Below, piece by piece: positions 48,600-64,000 of a stretch of 64,000 nt of DNA. Origin of the DNA: Guillardia theta CCMP2712 (lineage: Eukaryota; Cryptophyceae; Pyrenomonadales; Geminigeraceae); assembly GCF_000315625.1 (NCBI RefSeq), contig NW_005434647.1:323097-387096 (forward strand), read 5' to 3'. A model generated the notes under the pieces. The model worked only from the letters and a program-made list of their open reading frames with translations, ran no database searches and was not told where the DNA came from. Position numbers and translations under genes: made by a program. The first letter of the stretch is position 1; every line of letters starts with the position of its first letter.

Positions 48600-48939
48600 A
48601 TTAGTTGATAATAAATGCTACCATATCGGAATTGATTGCTTCTTGGTAAGCTCAAATTTTTCCACTGCATCCCGTTTGAAGTTGGCTCAATTTCGGTCTT
48701 GTGGAAACGTGAGCTTTCGGAAACCCGTTTTGTTTGTAAAAGGCATCTGCAAAAGACGCAATGCTGCAGGAATGTATGCGTGAGAATCCGCAGTGGAAAA
48801 TTGTCGTAATTTTCATGACTGGGACATTTTCCAAAGCAGTACAGAGTAATCACAGAGCAATGATGCTACCACACACCAATCTGATTTCACTTGCTAAGTT
48901 CGGCAACATGCCAACTTTACATCATTTCATAGTATGATC
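48600..48939. other. Convergent spacer
   Basis: GAPDH 3' UTR and the 3' UTR of the small minus-strand gene. Nothing else is seen. Confidence 0.5.
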
Positions 48940-49101
48940 TTACTGAACATTTGGCGTTTCATCAAGATCTCCGATGACTACCTCCCAATTGTAGAGCACA
49001 GCGATCGCTACACCGAAGACGAAGAGGTTCTTGATCAATTTCTTGTTATTTGCACCATTGGGGCCGTCAAGGAAGCGAGCTACAGAGCTTTGAATTCCCA
49101 T
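48940..49101 (-). CDS. Small single-TM protein (53 aa)
   Basis: A short ORF with ATG at 49101 and TAA at 48940-48942. It starts MGIQSSVARFLDGPNGANNK, has a basic KKLIKN stretch, one hydrophobic segment LFVFGVAIAVLYNWEVVI, and an acidic tail GDLDETPNVQ. An in-frame stop lies just upstream of the ATG, and acceptor-like TTTCTTCAG lies about 27 bp upstream, suggesting a 5' UTR intron. The layout (short N-domain, positive residues, one TM, acidic tail) resembles small subunits of mitochondrial membrane complexes, but no family was recognised. It is easily missed in annotation because of its size. Confidence 0.5.
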   Translation of the reverse strand: MGIQSSVARFLDGPNGANNKKLIKNLFVFGVAIAVLYNWEVVIGDLDETPNVQ

Positions 49102-50181
49102 CCCCGTTCACTGACTTTGACGATGGAAGCTGAAGAAAGCAAATCGTCACCACCATGAAAACAAGTTACAATGTCTAATAGAAGTCATCGTTTTTTGGTT
49201 GGTTCCAACACCGTCATGCATCCCTCCCCCCATCTACCCTTTCACCATGGAGCGATATCACATTCCACACTCGTGGCATCAACATCAAATAATCCTACCC
49301 TAGCTGACATTTTACGCCTGGGATCATGGCATGATTACAATCGGCTCTGACTACAAGATTACTTCGAACGATGCAGATCAAACATCCCGGCGTGAAGCGA
49401 AAGAGATGACCAAGATCAAAAGCTTGATTCATCACAAGTCGTTATGGAGGATATAACATGCATACCGAATTATTCTCAATCACCAAATTCCCTTTTCCAG
49501 GAGAGCACAACACAAATCCTCTCACATCCCGTAGGGAACACTGCTCTATACGGAAAACAGATATGGGTGTTATGTGATTATAGAGGAATTAACAGGAAAG
49601 GAAATGCGTGAGAAGTAACCAACCATATCGAGTAAGGATATGGATCTCTATAACTCGTTTTCGTCACGTCCTAGCATGAAGGACGAGCTCATTAAACCTG
49701 ATCTTTGTTAACACCTCCTCCTCAAACCTGCACGCCTTCATCGGATAGAAGCAAAAAGCACACATCTGCAGACACAACGGCAACCTGAAACTTCCTCCTC
49801 CTGCCAGTACTGCTCGTTATCTCCCTGCCCTCTCGCATCTCATTCCTCATCCTCTTCCCCCCCCTTCCCTCTTCTTCTGCCTTCCTCGCCTCGTGCATGG
49901 CTGCAGGGCGCCGCTCCTTCCGTGGGCTCGCCTCAGGTCGACCTCCTCCCATCCGACCGGGCCCGGACCGGGCCCGCGGCACTGAGTTTATTACCATCCC
50001 GCCATCATTTTAACGGACATGGCCTGAGCGGAGAGCAGCGAGGCGGCGATAGGGGCAAGGCAAGGACAGCGCAAGTCTTCAGGATAGCAGCCGAGTGAGC
50101 TGAAGGGAGTAGAAGCTCAGGAGAGGAGGAGAGGAGGAGAGGAGGAGAGGAGAGCAAGGGAGTGTAGTGTTGACAAGGGGG
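49102..50181. other. Divergent intergenic region
   Basis: About 1.1 kb. Ordinary composition to 49720; pyrimidine-rich 49790-49890; a small GC-extreme block at about 49930-49985 (GGGCCCGGACCGGGCCCGCG then CACTGAG) in the island style; purine-rich GGAGAGGAGGAGAGG just upstream of the FHA gene. No gene is supported. Confidence 0.45.
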
Positions 50182-56531
<6,350 letters not shown>

Positions 56532-56833
56532 CGAGGGAGGGGAAAGGGAAGACAGGGGAGAAGTTTCATGCGTGTTGATGGTAAAGAGCGAGGGAGTGAG
56601 GCAGAGAGAGAGACAGCGAAGGAAAGGAGGAGGAAGGGGCCGGGGTTGAGGGGAGGGAGGGGCTGGAGGAAAGCATTGTCGTCGTCGTCATCGTCATTAT
56701 CATCATCGTCGTCGTCATCATCATCATCATCGCTTGCCTGTTTCTTTAGTCAGTCGCTGCTCCGCATCGGTAATATTCTCACCGAGAGCTCCTCTGATTA
56801 ATCGACTGGCCACAGCTGAGCTGGTCTGGGGCC
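56532..56833. other. Convergent spacer with (TCG/TCA)n
   Basis: 3' flanks of the LRR gene and of the minus-strand acidic gene. A degenerate TCGTCGTCATCATCA repeat occupies 56675-56735. No gene is seen. Confidence 0.5.
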
Positions 56834-57835
56834 TTAAAGAACAACATCATGCTCCTCTCCATTGTGTTTCCAACCAGAATCAATTGAATCAACAACATCA
56901 TCATAATCATCATCTGCATAACATCGCCGATAGCACCCGCTCTCCATCGCATCAGGGTAGACACTCGTCGCCAACCTGAGAGGACAGACGATGTCTTCAA
57001 GTGGGATGGACCTGGATGCCTCGCTTGCCTCCTCGTACGATCGAACCTGCCGGTAGCGATGAGGAGGAGAGCTGGCAAGAGGAGCTGAGCGACAGCAATG
57101 ATGACCNNNNNNNNNNNNNNNNNNNNNNNNNNNNNNNNNNNNNNNNNNNNNNNNNNNNNNNNNNNNNNNNNNNNNNNNNNNNNNNNNNNNNNNNNNNNNN
57201 NNNNNNGACCTTCATTGGACTTGAACTTAGCATTCTTCGGTATTACGTGTGCTAGGGGGGGGGGGAAGGAAGGAGAGATGAAGATCGGATGGAGAAGGAG
57301 AGGGGAGGTAGCGGTGGACTCCGACGAGCGGTGATGAGAAAGTTGAGAGAGGAGCAAGGGTAGAAGAGGAAGAGGATGGAGACGGGGACGAGGACGAGGA
57401 CGAGGACGAGGACGGGGACGGGGACGAGGACGAGGACGGGGACAAGGACGATGATGTAGAGGAAGAGGACGAAGGTAGAAGTCTGTTTCTCACCTGCTTT
57501 TGTTGCACTTCGGAAGACGAGGAGGTAGAGGCCGCGGTCAACCGGCTGCGTGTTGATACCCGATGCTCGCAGCGACTTCATCAGCTCCTCTATCGCAAAC
57601 TCGTCGAGATCTGAATGGCAGCAGCGTCACAGGACACACGCAGGCCAGCAGGAGCTCAAGCACGTCGAGGGAAGTTGTAGGCCTCGAGGAGGTTGGTGGT
57701 CGAGTGCTCCGAGTAGATCCCAGCAGTCCGATGGACTTGGTCGTGAGAGCTGAAGGAGGGAAGAGGAAGAAGGGGGGTGGATAGGGTGGAGGAGCAGGAT
57801 CAGGAGCAGGAGCAGGATCAGGAGCAGGAGCAGGA

Positions 57836-57885
<50 letters not shown>

Positions 57886-58194
57886 AGTCAGATCGTGAGG
57901 GGATCCCTATACAGCCTCACCTCTCCTCCTCCTGTTCTGCTGCATCCCAATCCACCTCTTCCTTGACCTTGTCGATCGACTTGAGCTGGAAGCTGAGACT
58001 GAGCAATAGCTACCGAAATGTAAAGCAACCTGAAAGTTGTCGACGCTGGTTTCCCAGTCCTCCTCCTCGTCCTCCTCGTCCTCTCCTCCCTCCTGCTCGC
58101 CTTTGTCGTCTAGCGCAATTGTCTGCACATATTCCTTCAGCTTGTCCAGATCTGCACGTCCCTCGTGAGTAAAGCACCGAAGATGGTGGGACAT
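56834..58194 (-). CDS. Acidic protein exons, gap-interrupted (own gene or 3' part of the phosphodiesterase gene)
   Basis: An exon at about 58160-58040 reads DLDKLKEYVQTIALDDKG then a Glu/Asp run and WETSVDNFQ. The next (about 57975-57920) reads LKSIDKVKEEVDWDAAEQ. An exon at about 57610-57495 reads LDEFAIEELMKSLRASGINT and VDRGLYLLVFRSATKA. After the N run, a last exon reads LATSVYPDAMESGCYRRC, an Asp-rich segment and ends at TAA 56834-56836. If independent, it starts at ATG 58194 (MSHHLRCFTHEGRADLDK). Alternatively the phosphodiesterase message skips its own stop by splicing GATCAAG|GTTATG to an acceptor at about 58164, joining G to AT in phase and adding these exons. Function is unknown. 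Confidence 0.35.
57107..57206. other. Assembly gap (100 N)
   Basis: Exactly 100 N, the usual placeholder for a gap of unknown size. On the plus strand a possible start, MSSSGMDLDASLASSYDR, lies just before it at 56991 and cannot be followed. Confidence 1.
57790..57890. repeat. (AGGAGC)n microsatellite
   Basis: About 16 hexamer copies with a few AGGATC/AGGAAC variants, in an intron of the minus-strand acidic gene; same unit as at 1621-1678. A (GAGGAC)n-like tract at 57375-57460 lies in a neighbouring intron. Confidence 0.85.
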
Positions 58195-58232
58195 GGCAGC
58201 AACACAGTTAGAGCAGGCACAACCATGATCGA

Positions 58233-59085
58233 TCACTGGCAAGGAAGAATACAGACAGGCAGCACATAACCTTGATCGATCCCGTCCAGCTTCATTTCCT
58301 TCAACTTGTACCACTCTGACTCGGGCGCGCCCATCGGGACAACCCAGAGTTCCAGGCAGTCCACGTCGATGCCTCCTTCACACGCGATCCCTGACCTTGA
58401 TATCGACACGCGCTCATCCCGGGGAAAGTCTCCGTACACAAGGCTGAGATGAGGGTAGTAGACACTCGCCGGTTGCTGCAGCCGGTCAAGGAGGGGAGGG
58501 AGGGGAGGGGGAGGGCTGACCTGCTGTAGTATGCTGCAGTCACTGAGCGACTTGATCGCACCCTGCCGCTACCCGTCACCTCCTCGAGGACAAGGCGAGT
58601 GTTCAGCTCACCTCGCGCATCTTCAGGAGGGAGGAGAAGCCGGTGGATGTCGGGAGCACCTCAGCAAGGATACACTGATGCCTGGTCTCCCCGACAGTCG
58701 CTGGGAGCAAAGCAAGCTTCAGCGAGCATGCCATGGCCCCCCCGGACCTCAACCACCTGGCCCGAGATCCAATCGAAAGCTTGACTTCACTGACATGCTG
58801 CTCCTTGCCATCCAGTCCGACGCCTCCGTCTACCAGCCCATCACCTCCACCCTCACGCAACGATAGCTCACCTCCACCTCCGCCCCCGATCGCTCCGACG
58901 TTGCAGCGGCCAGCGTGATGTGCGGGTCGAACTGCTCCCATGCTCAGCCGAGCAAGCTCCTCTCAGCTCATCACCTTTGGCGTTCCATGCGCCTCTGCTA
59001 GTCCGTGGATGACGCTTGTCAGGCGTGCCGAGTCCTTGGACCCCGGACGCAACCACAGGCAGTACAGGAAGGTGTTTGCGGCCAT
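58233..59085 (-). CDS. Cyclic phosphodiesterase-like protein (2H phosphoesterase superfamily)
   Basis: ATG at 59085 (MAANTFLYCLWLRPGSKDSA). A short GT-AG intron joins LAEAHGTPK to FDPHITLAAATSERSGAE, giving the first H-x-T motif. Further exons give RHQCILAEVLPTSTGFSSLL and then YPHLSLVYGDFPRDERVSIS, the second H-x-S motif with the family's YGD. The strand-rich end is CLELWVVPMGAPESEWYKL. The order LWL-x-P, H-x-T, QC-I/L, H-x-S-L-x-YGD is that of plant and yeast CPDases. These open ADP-ribose 1'',2''-cyclic phosphate (a tRNA-splicing by-product) or related cyclic phosphates. Both catalytic His are present. The simple reading ends VLPVCILPCQ at 58233; a spliced C-terminal extension is possible. 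Confidence 0.75.
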
Positions 59086-59475
59086 AATCCTTCCTGGCAT
59101 TTCAAGTAGGTTACACGTGAGGATTGATCATCTGGAAAGCTACGAATGATACGTGCCAGCAGCTGCCTTGTCCCAGTATTCGCTCCTCTCCCTTACATCT
59201 CTTGCTTTCCTGTCTTCACTTGCGCTTACCTCCTTGCGTCCCTTCCCTTCGCTTGCGCCTCTGAGCCCCCCCTCCCCTTCTCTTCACGCGCTTCGATCCT
59301 CATGCACTGAACCCTCTTAAGCTCTCCTGCCTCTCCTCCTGTCAAACCTGTGCCCTCCCTCCCTCCCTCCCTCCCCTGCTGTTCCCTCACCCTCCCTTCC
59401 TTACGGGCTCAGTCACTTCCATCCCTCCTTTCGTTGGCTTTCTTTCATGATTCTCCTCTTCCTCTATCTAGCATT
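59086..59475. promoter_or_regulatory. Upstream region of the phosphodiesterase gene
   Basis: Pyrimidine-rich spacer (CCCTCCCTCC at 59355-59375). No gene is seen. Confidence 0.4.
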
Positions 59476-59579
59476 CCTCCTCCTCCTCCACCACCACCAC
59501 CACCACCACCACCACCACCACCACCACCTCCTCCTCCTCCTCCTCCTCCTCCTCCTCCTCCTCCTCCTCCTCCTCCTCC

Positions 59580-59637
<58 letters not shown>

Positions 59638-59640
59638 TCG
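59476..59640. repeat. Compound (CCA)n-(CTC)n-(CAT)n microsatellite
   Basis: Three adjoining triplet tracts, about 13 CCA, 18 CTC and 19 CAT units, each differing from its neighbour by one or two substitutions, in an intergenic spacer. Confidence 0.95.
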
Positions 59641-59756
59641 CATCATAATCCTCCTCCCTCCTCCCTCCAGCTGTCGACCCTGACGCATCCCGAGCCAGGC
59701 GGAGTAGCGGCATGGGGGCAGCAACTTCTATTTAGAGCCTTGACGCTATTTGTCAA

Positions 59757-59950
59757 AAATGAGTCCCCACCGGTCTGAGGCTGGCCCTGGCCCCGGCGAA
59801 GACCGGTCAGGACCGGGCGCCGGCCGGGCCGGGCCGGGATGGCCCCGAGTGCGGCCTGCGGGACCGTCGGACAGTCTGTCATACAGGCTGGGACGGTGGG
59901 CGTCAGCGCTCAGTGACAGTACCAGTACGGTAACTTGTAATGCGCGGCAG
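59757..59950. repeat. GC-extreme island 5 (short)
   Basis: About 190 bp in the style of the larger islands (CGGCCGGGCCGGGCCGGG), ending with GCTCAGTGACAGTACCAGTACGGTAA, which contains the CAGTGAC and GTACGGTA words seen in the others. Confidence 0.55.
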
Positions 59951-60055
59951 CGTCATGTTGTTACTTTCAAATTTGTTGTCTGGGATCACTTGAAACTTCA
60001 TTGCGTCACATTCATCATGTCTATCTACAGCAGGTCAACTTCATCTACAATCAGA

Positions 60056-63000
60056 TCAAACAGCTTGAGCGCTCGCCCTCTTGAACAGAATCTTGTCGTG
60101 AGCAGAGGAAGCCCTCGCTCGCCTCCATCGCTCCGTTGCGGACTCGACCGACGAGAAGCTCTGGTTCAGCGCCGACGTGCCTCCTGCTTGCCGCAGCACA
60201 TTGCGGTTCTTGACCAGGTAGGAGCGGTTGTAGTCGAGGTCCATGTTGGATCGTACTTCCTCGCGCGACTGAACCTCCACAACATGCTTCCCACACGTCG
60301 TCTCGACGAGGACCTGCACGTTGCTCGTTAGGATCGACAGCGCTATGGCCGAGGAGGTTCGGAACTCCAGGAACAGCCGCCAGGACCCGAGATGCTCGCA
60401 GAAGTGCCCGGTAGCCGCGACGGCAATGAGGTCCCCGAACCAGGACTGAGACAAGGCAGAGGTCTGGAAGGAGCTGTAAAGCGAAGCTCCTCCTCCGTAC
60501 AAGTCGTCCTTCAGCTCATCCCCAGCTGACAAGAACGAGTTGCAAAGAACACGCGAGAAAGGAGAGGAGTCCAGCTGATCGTTGACAAGCCTCGCGCCTT
60601 CTCGTCCAGGCGCGAACGCGCTGACCACAAACGAGAACTCCAAACTCGACCAGATGGCCAGGCTGGTCTGCACATCATAGTGGCCGCTGACCGCCTGCTT
60701 GGGGAAGGGGCAGAGGAGCTTCGTGAACGGAACCCGGTAGGGCTCACACTCGATCACCTCTTGAGCACCCCGAGGGTCTTGACTGGTCGGGATGCTGCAG
60801 TGGACAGTGACGGAAGCGTCTTGCAGCGAGATGACGTGGTACCCGACGTTCCAGGAGCAGCATTCCCTTTCCCTCACCTTCTTGAAGACCCTCACGTTGG
60901 CTGCGTGCGGCTGCATCTCAGTCAGCCCGTTGCCATGGAGCAGGTCGAGCTTGAGGGTCGCCAGTTCCAGCGAGGAGCGGTTGCAGACCGAGACGGAGAA
61001 CCAGACCTGCCTCGAGTCCTCGTCTGTGGTGTGCGATACCTGCACGTGCACTATGTCGCTGGGGGCTGACACGGTCGTCGAGCCGCACCCTCCGTGCTCC
61101 TTGCCCAGCATGTTTGGCAGCATGTTGGAGTGCTTCCTCTGCGAGCTATCAGGCGGCGACGCCGCTGACATGTTCTGTCCCCAGATGTTCCAGATCTTGT
61201 CCTGTATGGTCTCCGACAGGTCCGCCTCCCCTTGGGCCGGCCCTCTGACCACCTCGCTCGGCCGGACCCCGATGGACTTGAGGAAGGAGCCGGAGGAAGC
61301 GTCAGGAGCAATCATGATCGCTCGGTTCTTCTGCCTGTGCACCCTGTTCTTGTAGACGGTTGTCACATGGCCGTCCTCTGAGGGCGGAGGGCTGGCAGTC
61401 AGCGGCCAAACCCCGTACGGCATCGAGTACATCCCATCCTCCCTCCCCTCGTCACCCTCACCCTTGCCGCCCTGCATCAGGCGGAGGTGCGACCTTGCAA
61501 AATGAATCCTCTGGATCATCGACGGGTCCCTGACCTTCAGGTGATCTCTGTTGGCGGACAGCATCTCCGCAAAGCTCTGGTCCACTGCCGCCGCTTCCTG
61601 GGGCCAATGGAAGGCGCATCGGAGCAGGCAGAGGGACAGGAGCTCTGTGTCTTCCCACCCTAGAACTTCTCCTTTCGATTCGGCAAGCGTCTTCGCCTCA
61701 AAAGAGCGAGGACGGAGGTTTCCTGACTTGCCCTCGTTAATGAGCAGCTCCTGCCTGCCCCTCTGGGCAGACGTTCCCAAGAACTGCAGGCGGATCATCC
61801 TGATCAAGTCCCTTCCCGACTCCAACACCTCTTTGTGCAAGTCCGCCTTCTCTTTCTCAGTCTCGTTGCCTTTCAGCGCTGTCTCAACGTTGCACAGGGG
61901 ATACAAGAATTCGCTGAGCACACACAAGACCCTCGATCTGATAGTATGGAACGAGATGATAGGAAACGCAGACATAACGCTCTTCAGGATCTGCTTCAGC
62001 CGCATTGTACTCGGTACGCTGTCCATGTCCTGTCCTGACGCTGCCTGATCGGCCCTGTAGTTTCGTTGATGGGAAGAAATCGCCCTGGCGCAGCACCGAG
62101 ACAGCAGCTGCATATACAATTTCGCTGCTTCGGCGGATCCAGAGCCGCTCCACCGCAAGCAGATGTGAAACATCTCGAGAAATTCGATGGCTCGGGCCTC
62201 GATGAACTGTGAATCCTTCATTCCCTGCGGGCAGGGCAAAAGGCACGCTTGCGCATAACACGCAACGAAATCTTCCTTGAGGACGTTGGGTTGATCGGGG
62301 TCATGTTGAAGAAGATCCATCACTGCAGCGCTATGCAACACGGGCGAACTGGAATGAGATCTTCTCCCCTTCTCCCCCGTTGGCCCAATCCATGCCATAG
62401 TCCACAGAAGGATCAGGAGATACTCCACCCTCGACGACCTGGATTTCACTTCATTGATCTCGCGCAGGACGTTGGGGCAAACCCTCACGATAGCATCGGA
62501 CGGGAGCAGCCTCACTGCAACCAGCAACAACTTCATCGCCCTCTCGCTCCCCAGCGATGATTCCCTTCGCTGAAGAATCATCAAGCATCCCTCCACCACC
62601 GACTTGATCCACTCGAACTTGGTGGCGCCGTTGAACCGCGAGAGCTCCAAGATCGCCCGGCAGCTCTCCAAGGCAAGGGCAGAGTCGAGCGAGCAGGCGG
62701 AAGGGAGGAAGAAGTGGTCCAGGAAGAACTCGATCCGCTCGCTGGACTTGTGATGGTACTCCTCATTGTGCTTCGTCTCGCCAAGGTCGCACAGCACCGT
62801 TGAGCTGATCACAGTGACCAAAAACCTGACGCAGCGATGCCTGTATGCTTGCGGGAGGCTGTGGAACCTCTCTGAGATCTCAAGGATCTCACGCTGCAGG
62901 ACTGACAGTATCTGCGAAGCCAGGAGATCTGGACCACCCACCCTTGGCGCCCTCCTGCTCGACTCTGGGACCCCCCATGGGCTCACAGTGAGGGTCGCTG

Positions 63001-63643
63001 GAGTCTGTCCATGGAAGACGTACTCGAACGAGTCTGGGATCACCTTCCCTACCGTCAGCCCTTGCCTGGTGATCGCCTCAGCACAGACCCTCTCCAGACT
63101 CTCTGCGGTCGCGCAGAACACCAGGTCCGAGTCATCCTGAAGCGAGCTCGACATCATCTTTCCCAGCTCGATCATCGTCTCTAGAGCCTGGGGGCTCCAA
63201 TCCAACATCATCACATGCACAATCACGTCGATCGACACCTTCCTCACGTCCTGTATGCTGCTTTGAACCGTGTCCCTTAGCAATGGGACAACTTCAGCCA
63301 GTCTCTTTAGGGTTACCTCGGCAGGTATGACTGTGATACACTCCAGAGCACAGAGACAGAGCTCAACGTCGTCGTTCTGTGCATCTCTGGTGATCATATC
63401 AAAGACCATGTCCCACTCTTCTCCCACGTAGACGCCACAGCCAAGAATGAACGAGTAGGCTAGTCGTCGAACCAAGGTGTTTGAAGAGGAGGATCGGATG
63501 CAATGCTCGAGAACGGCGGGGAGGAGGAGAGGAGCAGTGGAGGAAAGGGGAGAGGAGTGTGTTGAGCTCTCTCGTATGATGTACATGAGCATCTCCCCCT
63601 GTCTGTGCGGCTCCCGCGCCCCTGCGATCGCCGCCGCCAACAT
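60056..63643 (-). CDS. TPLATE-like subunit of the TSET/TPLATE trafficking complex
   Basis: Uninterrupted ORF of 1195 aa, close to the size of plant TPLATE. The N-terminal two thirds is an alpha-solenoid of HEAT-like helices (LVRRLAYSFILGCGVYVGEE, VPLLRDTVQSSIQDVRKVSI). The C-terminal third has the appendage-like beta region: VHVQVSHTTDEDSRQVWFSV, NRSSLELATLKLDLL, then VIECEPYRVPFTKLLCPF, matching the TPLATE pattern of C-x-PY-x-P-x-T-x-LL-x-P. The end is Arg/Ser-rich. TPLATE is the large beta-type subunit of TSET, an adaptor-like membrane-trafficking complex related to AP and COPI coats. An acceptor (TTACCCAG) just upstream of the first Met, with open frame FFDPLAM, suggests a small upstream exon, possibly outside the window. 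Assignment is by remembered family pattern. Confidence 0.65.
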   Translation of the reverse strand: MLAAAIAGAREPHRQGEMLMYIIRESSTHSSPLSSTAPLLLPAVLEHCIRSSSSNTLVRRLAYSFILGCGVYVGEEWDMVFDMITRDAQNDDVELCLCALECITVIPAEVTLKRLAEVVPLLRDTVQSSIQDVRKVSIDVIVHVMMLDWSPQALETMIELGKMMSSSLQDDSDLVFCATAESLERVCAEAITRQGLTVGKVIPDSFEYVFHGQTPATLTVSPWGVPESSRRAPRVGGPDLLASQILSVLQREILEISERFHSLPQAYRHRCVRFLVTVISSTVLCDLGETKHNEEYHHKSSERIEFFLDHFFLPSACSLDSALALESCRAILELSRFNGATKFEWIKSVVEGCLMILQRRESSLGSERAMKLLLVAVRLLPSDAIVRVCPNVLREINEVKSRSSRVEYLLILLWTMAWIGPTGEKGRRSHSSSPVLHSAAVMDLLQHDPDQPNVLKEDFVACYAQACLLPCPQGMKDSQFIEARAIEFLEMFHICLRWSGSGSAEAAKLYMQLLSRCCARAISSHQRNYRADQAASGQDMDSVPSTMRLKQILKSVMSAFPIISFHTIRSRVLCVLSEFLYPLCNVETALKGNETEKEKADLHKEVLESGRDLIRMIRLQFLGTSAQRGRQELLINEGKSGNLRPRSFEAKTLAESKGEVLGWEDTELLSLCLLRCAFHWPQEAAAVDQSFAEMLSANRDHLKVRDPSMIQRIHFARSHLRLMQGGKGEGDEGREDGMYSMPYGVWPLTASPPPSEDGHVTTVYKNRVHRQKNRAIMIAPDASSGSFLKSIGVRPSEVVRGPAQGEADLSETIQDKIWNIWGQNMSAASPPDSSQRKHSNMLPNMLGKEHGGCGSTTVSAPSDIVHVQVSHTTDEDSRQVWFSVSVCNRSSLELATLKLDLLHGNGLTEMQPHAANVRVFKKVRERECCSWNVGYHVISLQDASVTVHCSIPTSQDPRGAQEVIECEPYRVPFTKLLCPFPKQAVSGHYDVQTSLAIWSSLEFSFVVSAFAPGREGARLVNDQLDSSPFSRVLCNSFLSAGDELKDDLYGGGASLYSSFQTSALSQSWFGDLIAVAATGHFCEHLGSWRLFLEFRTSSAIALSILTSNVQVLVETTCGKHVVEVQSREEVRSNMDLDYNRSYLVKNRNVLRQAGGTSALNQSFSSVESATERWRRARASSAHDKILFKRASAQAV

Positions 63644-64000
63644 GGCGAGCGGGTCGAAAAATCCTGGGTAAGGAAGATGGGTGATTGTGTCTCCTAAAAA
63701 GAGGGGGTGGGGGGTACAGGAAACGTCGTAGGGGTGTGGTAGAAAGGGGTTTGAATGAGAACTCTGAGGTACTGGGGGGACCAGAGGGGTAGTAGGATGG
63801 CAAAGTACCCATGCGTATTAGAGGTTTATGCGTATCACGGTAGGGTACACGGAGGATTGGGCTGCTTCAATACCTGTGGGGTACTTGAACTAGGGGGTAC
63901 ACCGTTTCCAATTGGGTGCTATTGGTTCAAGGGGGTGGGGGTATTCAACACAGTCTGCCTCAGGACAGACGAAAGGGCAACCTCGACATGGCATGAGGGA
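63644..64000. other. G-rich upstream spacer
   Basis: Plus strand rich in GGGGGTGGGGGGTAC and GGGGTAGTAGG words, as in the other intergenic G-tract regions. A first exon for the TPLATE-like gene was sought but none could be supported. Confidence 0.45.

Noticed and set aside
59350-59778. Poly-Pro/poly-His ORF
   Set aside because: It is a compound CCA/CTC/CAT microsatellite in an intergenic spacer.

Overview
The window is nuclear DNA of a unicellular eukaryote. Most genes carry short GT-AG spliceosomal introns of roughly 40-120 nt. The content includes a cytosolic ribosomal protein (uL5/RPL11), cytosolic GAPDH, GSK3, SET, PHD and Tudor proteins, a TPLATE-like trafficking subunit and a nuclear tRNA-Gln. 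High GC, many microsatellites, alternating gene strands and algal-type leader peptides suggest a cryptophyte alga such as Guillardia theta. That assignment is an inference from gene style, not from a database match. Two runs of N (18405-18727 and 57107-57206) mark a draft assembly.

Layout, left to right: the 3' end of a coiled-coil protein gene (+, 1-938); a secreted Ala/Pro- and PQGY-rich protein (-, 1.3-3.3 kb); a GC-extreme island; a SET-domain methyltransferase (+, 4.3-7.4 kb); a small one-TM protein (-); a Tudor-array/PHD protein (-, 8.6-12.0 kb); a long signal-peptide protein with POM152-like beta-sandwich repeats (+, 12.5-16.3 kb); two poorly defined minus-strand genes (16.3-19.8 kb); an unknown leader-bearing basic protein (+, 20.5-23.0 kb); a DMT-type transporter (-); a 3 kb gene-free stretch with a GC island between C-rich and G-rich arms; GSK3 (+, 27.5-28.8 kb); a secreted LysM protein (-); a DASS/PHO91-like anion transporter (+); a triple-PDZ protein (-) head-to-head with a BART-domain-like protein (+); a GC island; an ankyrin-repeat protein (+); a GC island; RPL11 (+); tRNA-Gln(UUG); GAPDH (+); a 53-aa membrane protein (-); a composite FHA/WW/FHA/F-box/LRR gene (+, 50.2-56.5 kb); a gap-broken acidic protein and a cyclic phosphodiesterase (-); and a TPLATE-like gene (-, 60.1-63.6 kb).

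Genes are packed and often tail-to-tail or head-to-head, with spacers as small as 52 bp. They are ordinary housekeeping, chromatin, trafficking and transport genes and do not form an operon-like system. The unusual material is architectural: a dispersed family of 0.2-1.1 kb GC-extreme islands sharing exact 13-mers, G-rich GGGTAGG-type spacers, introns swollen by repeats that resemble slipped splice signals (including about 61 CAG triplets in one intron), and the possible FHA-F-box-LRR fusion. No virus, CRISPR array, insertion sequence or toxin gene was recognised.
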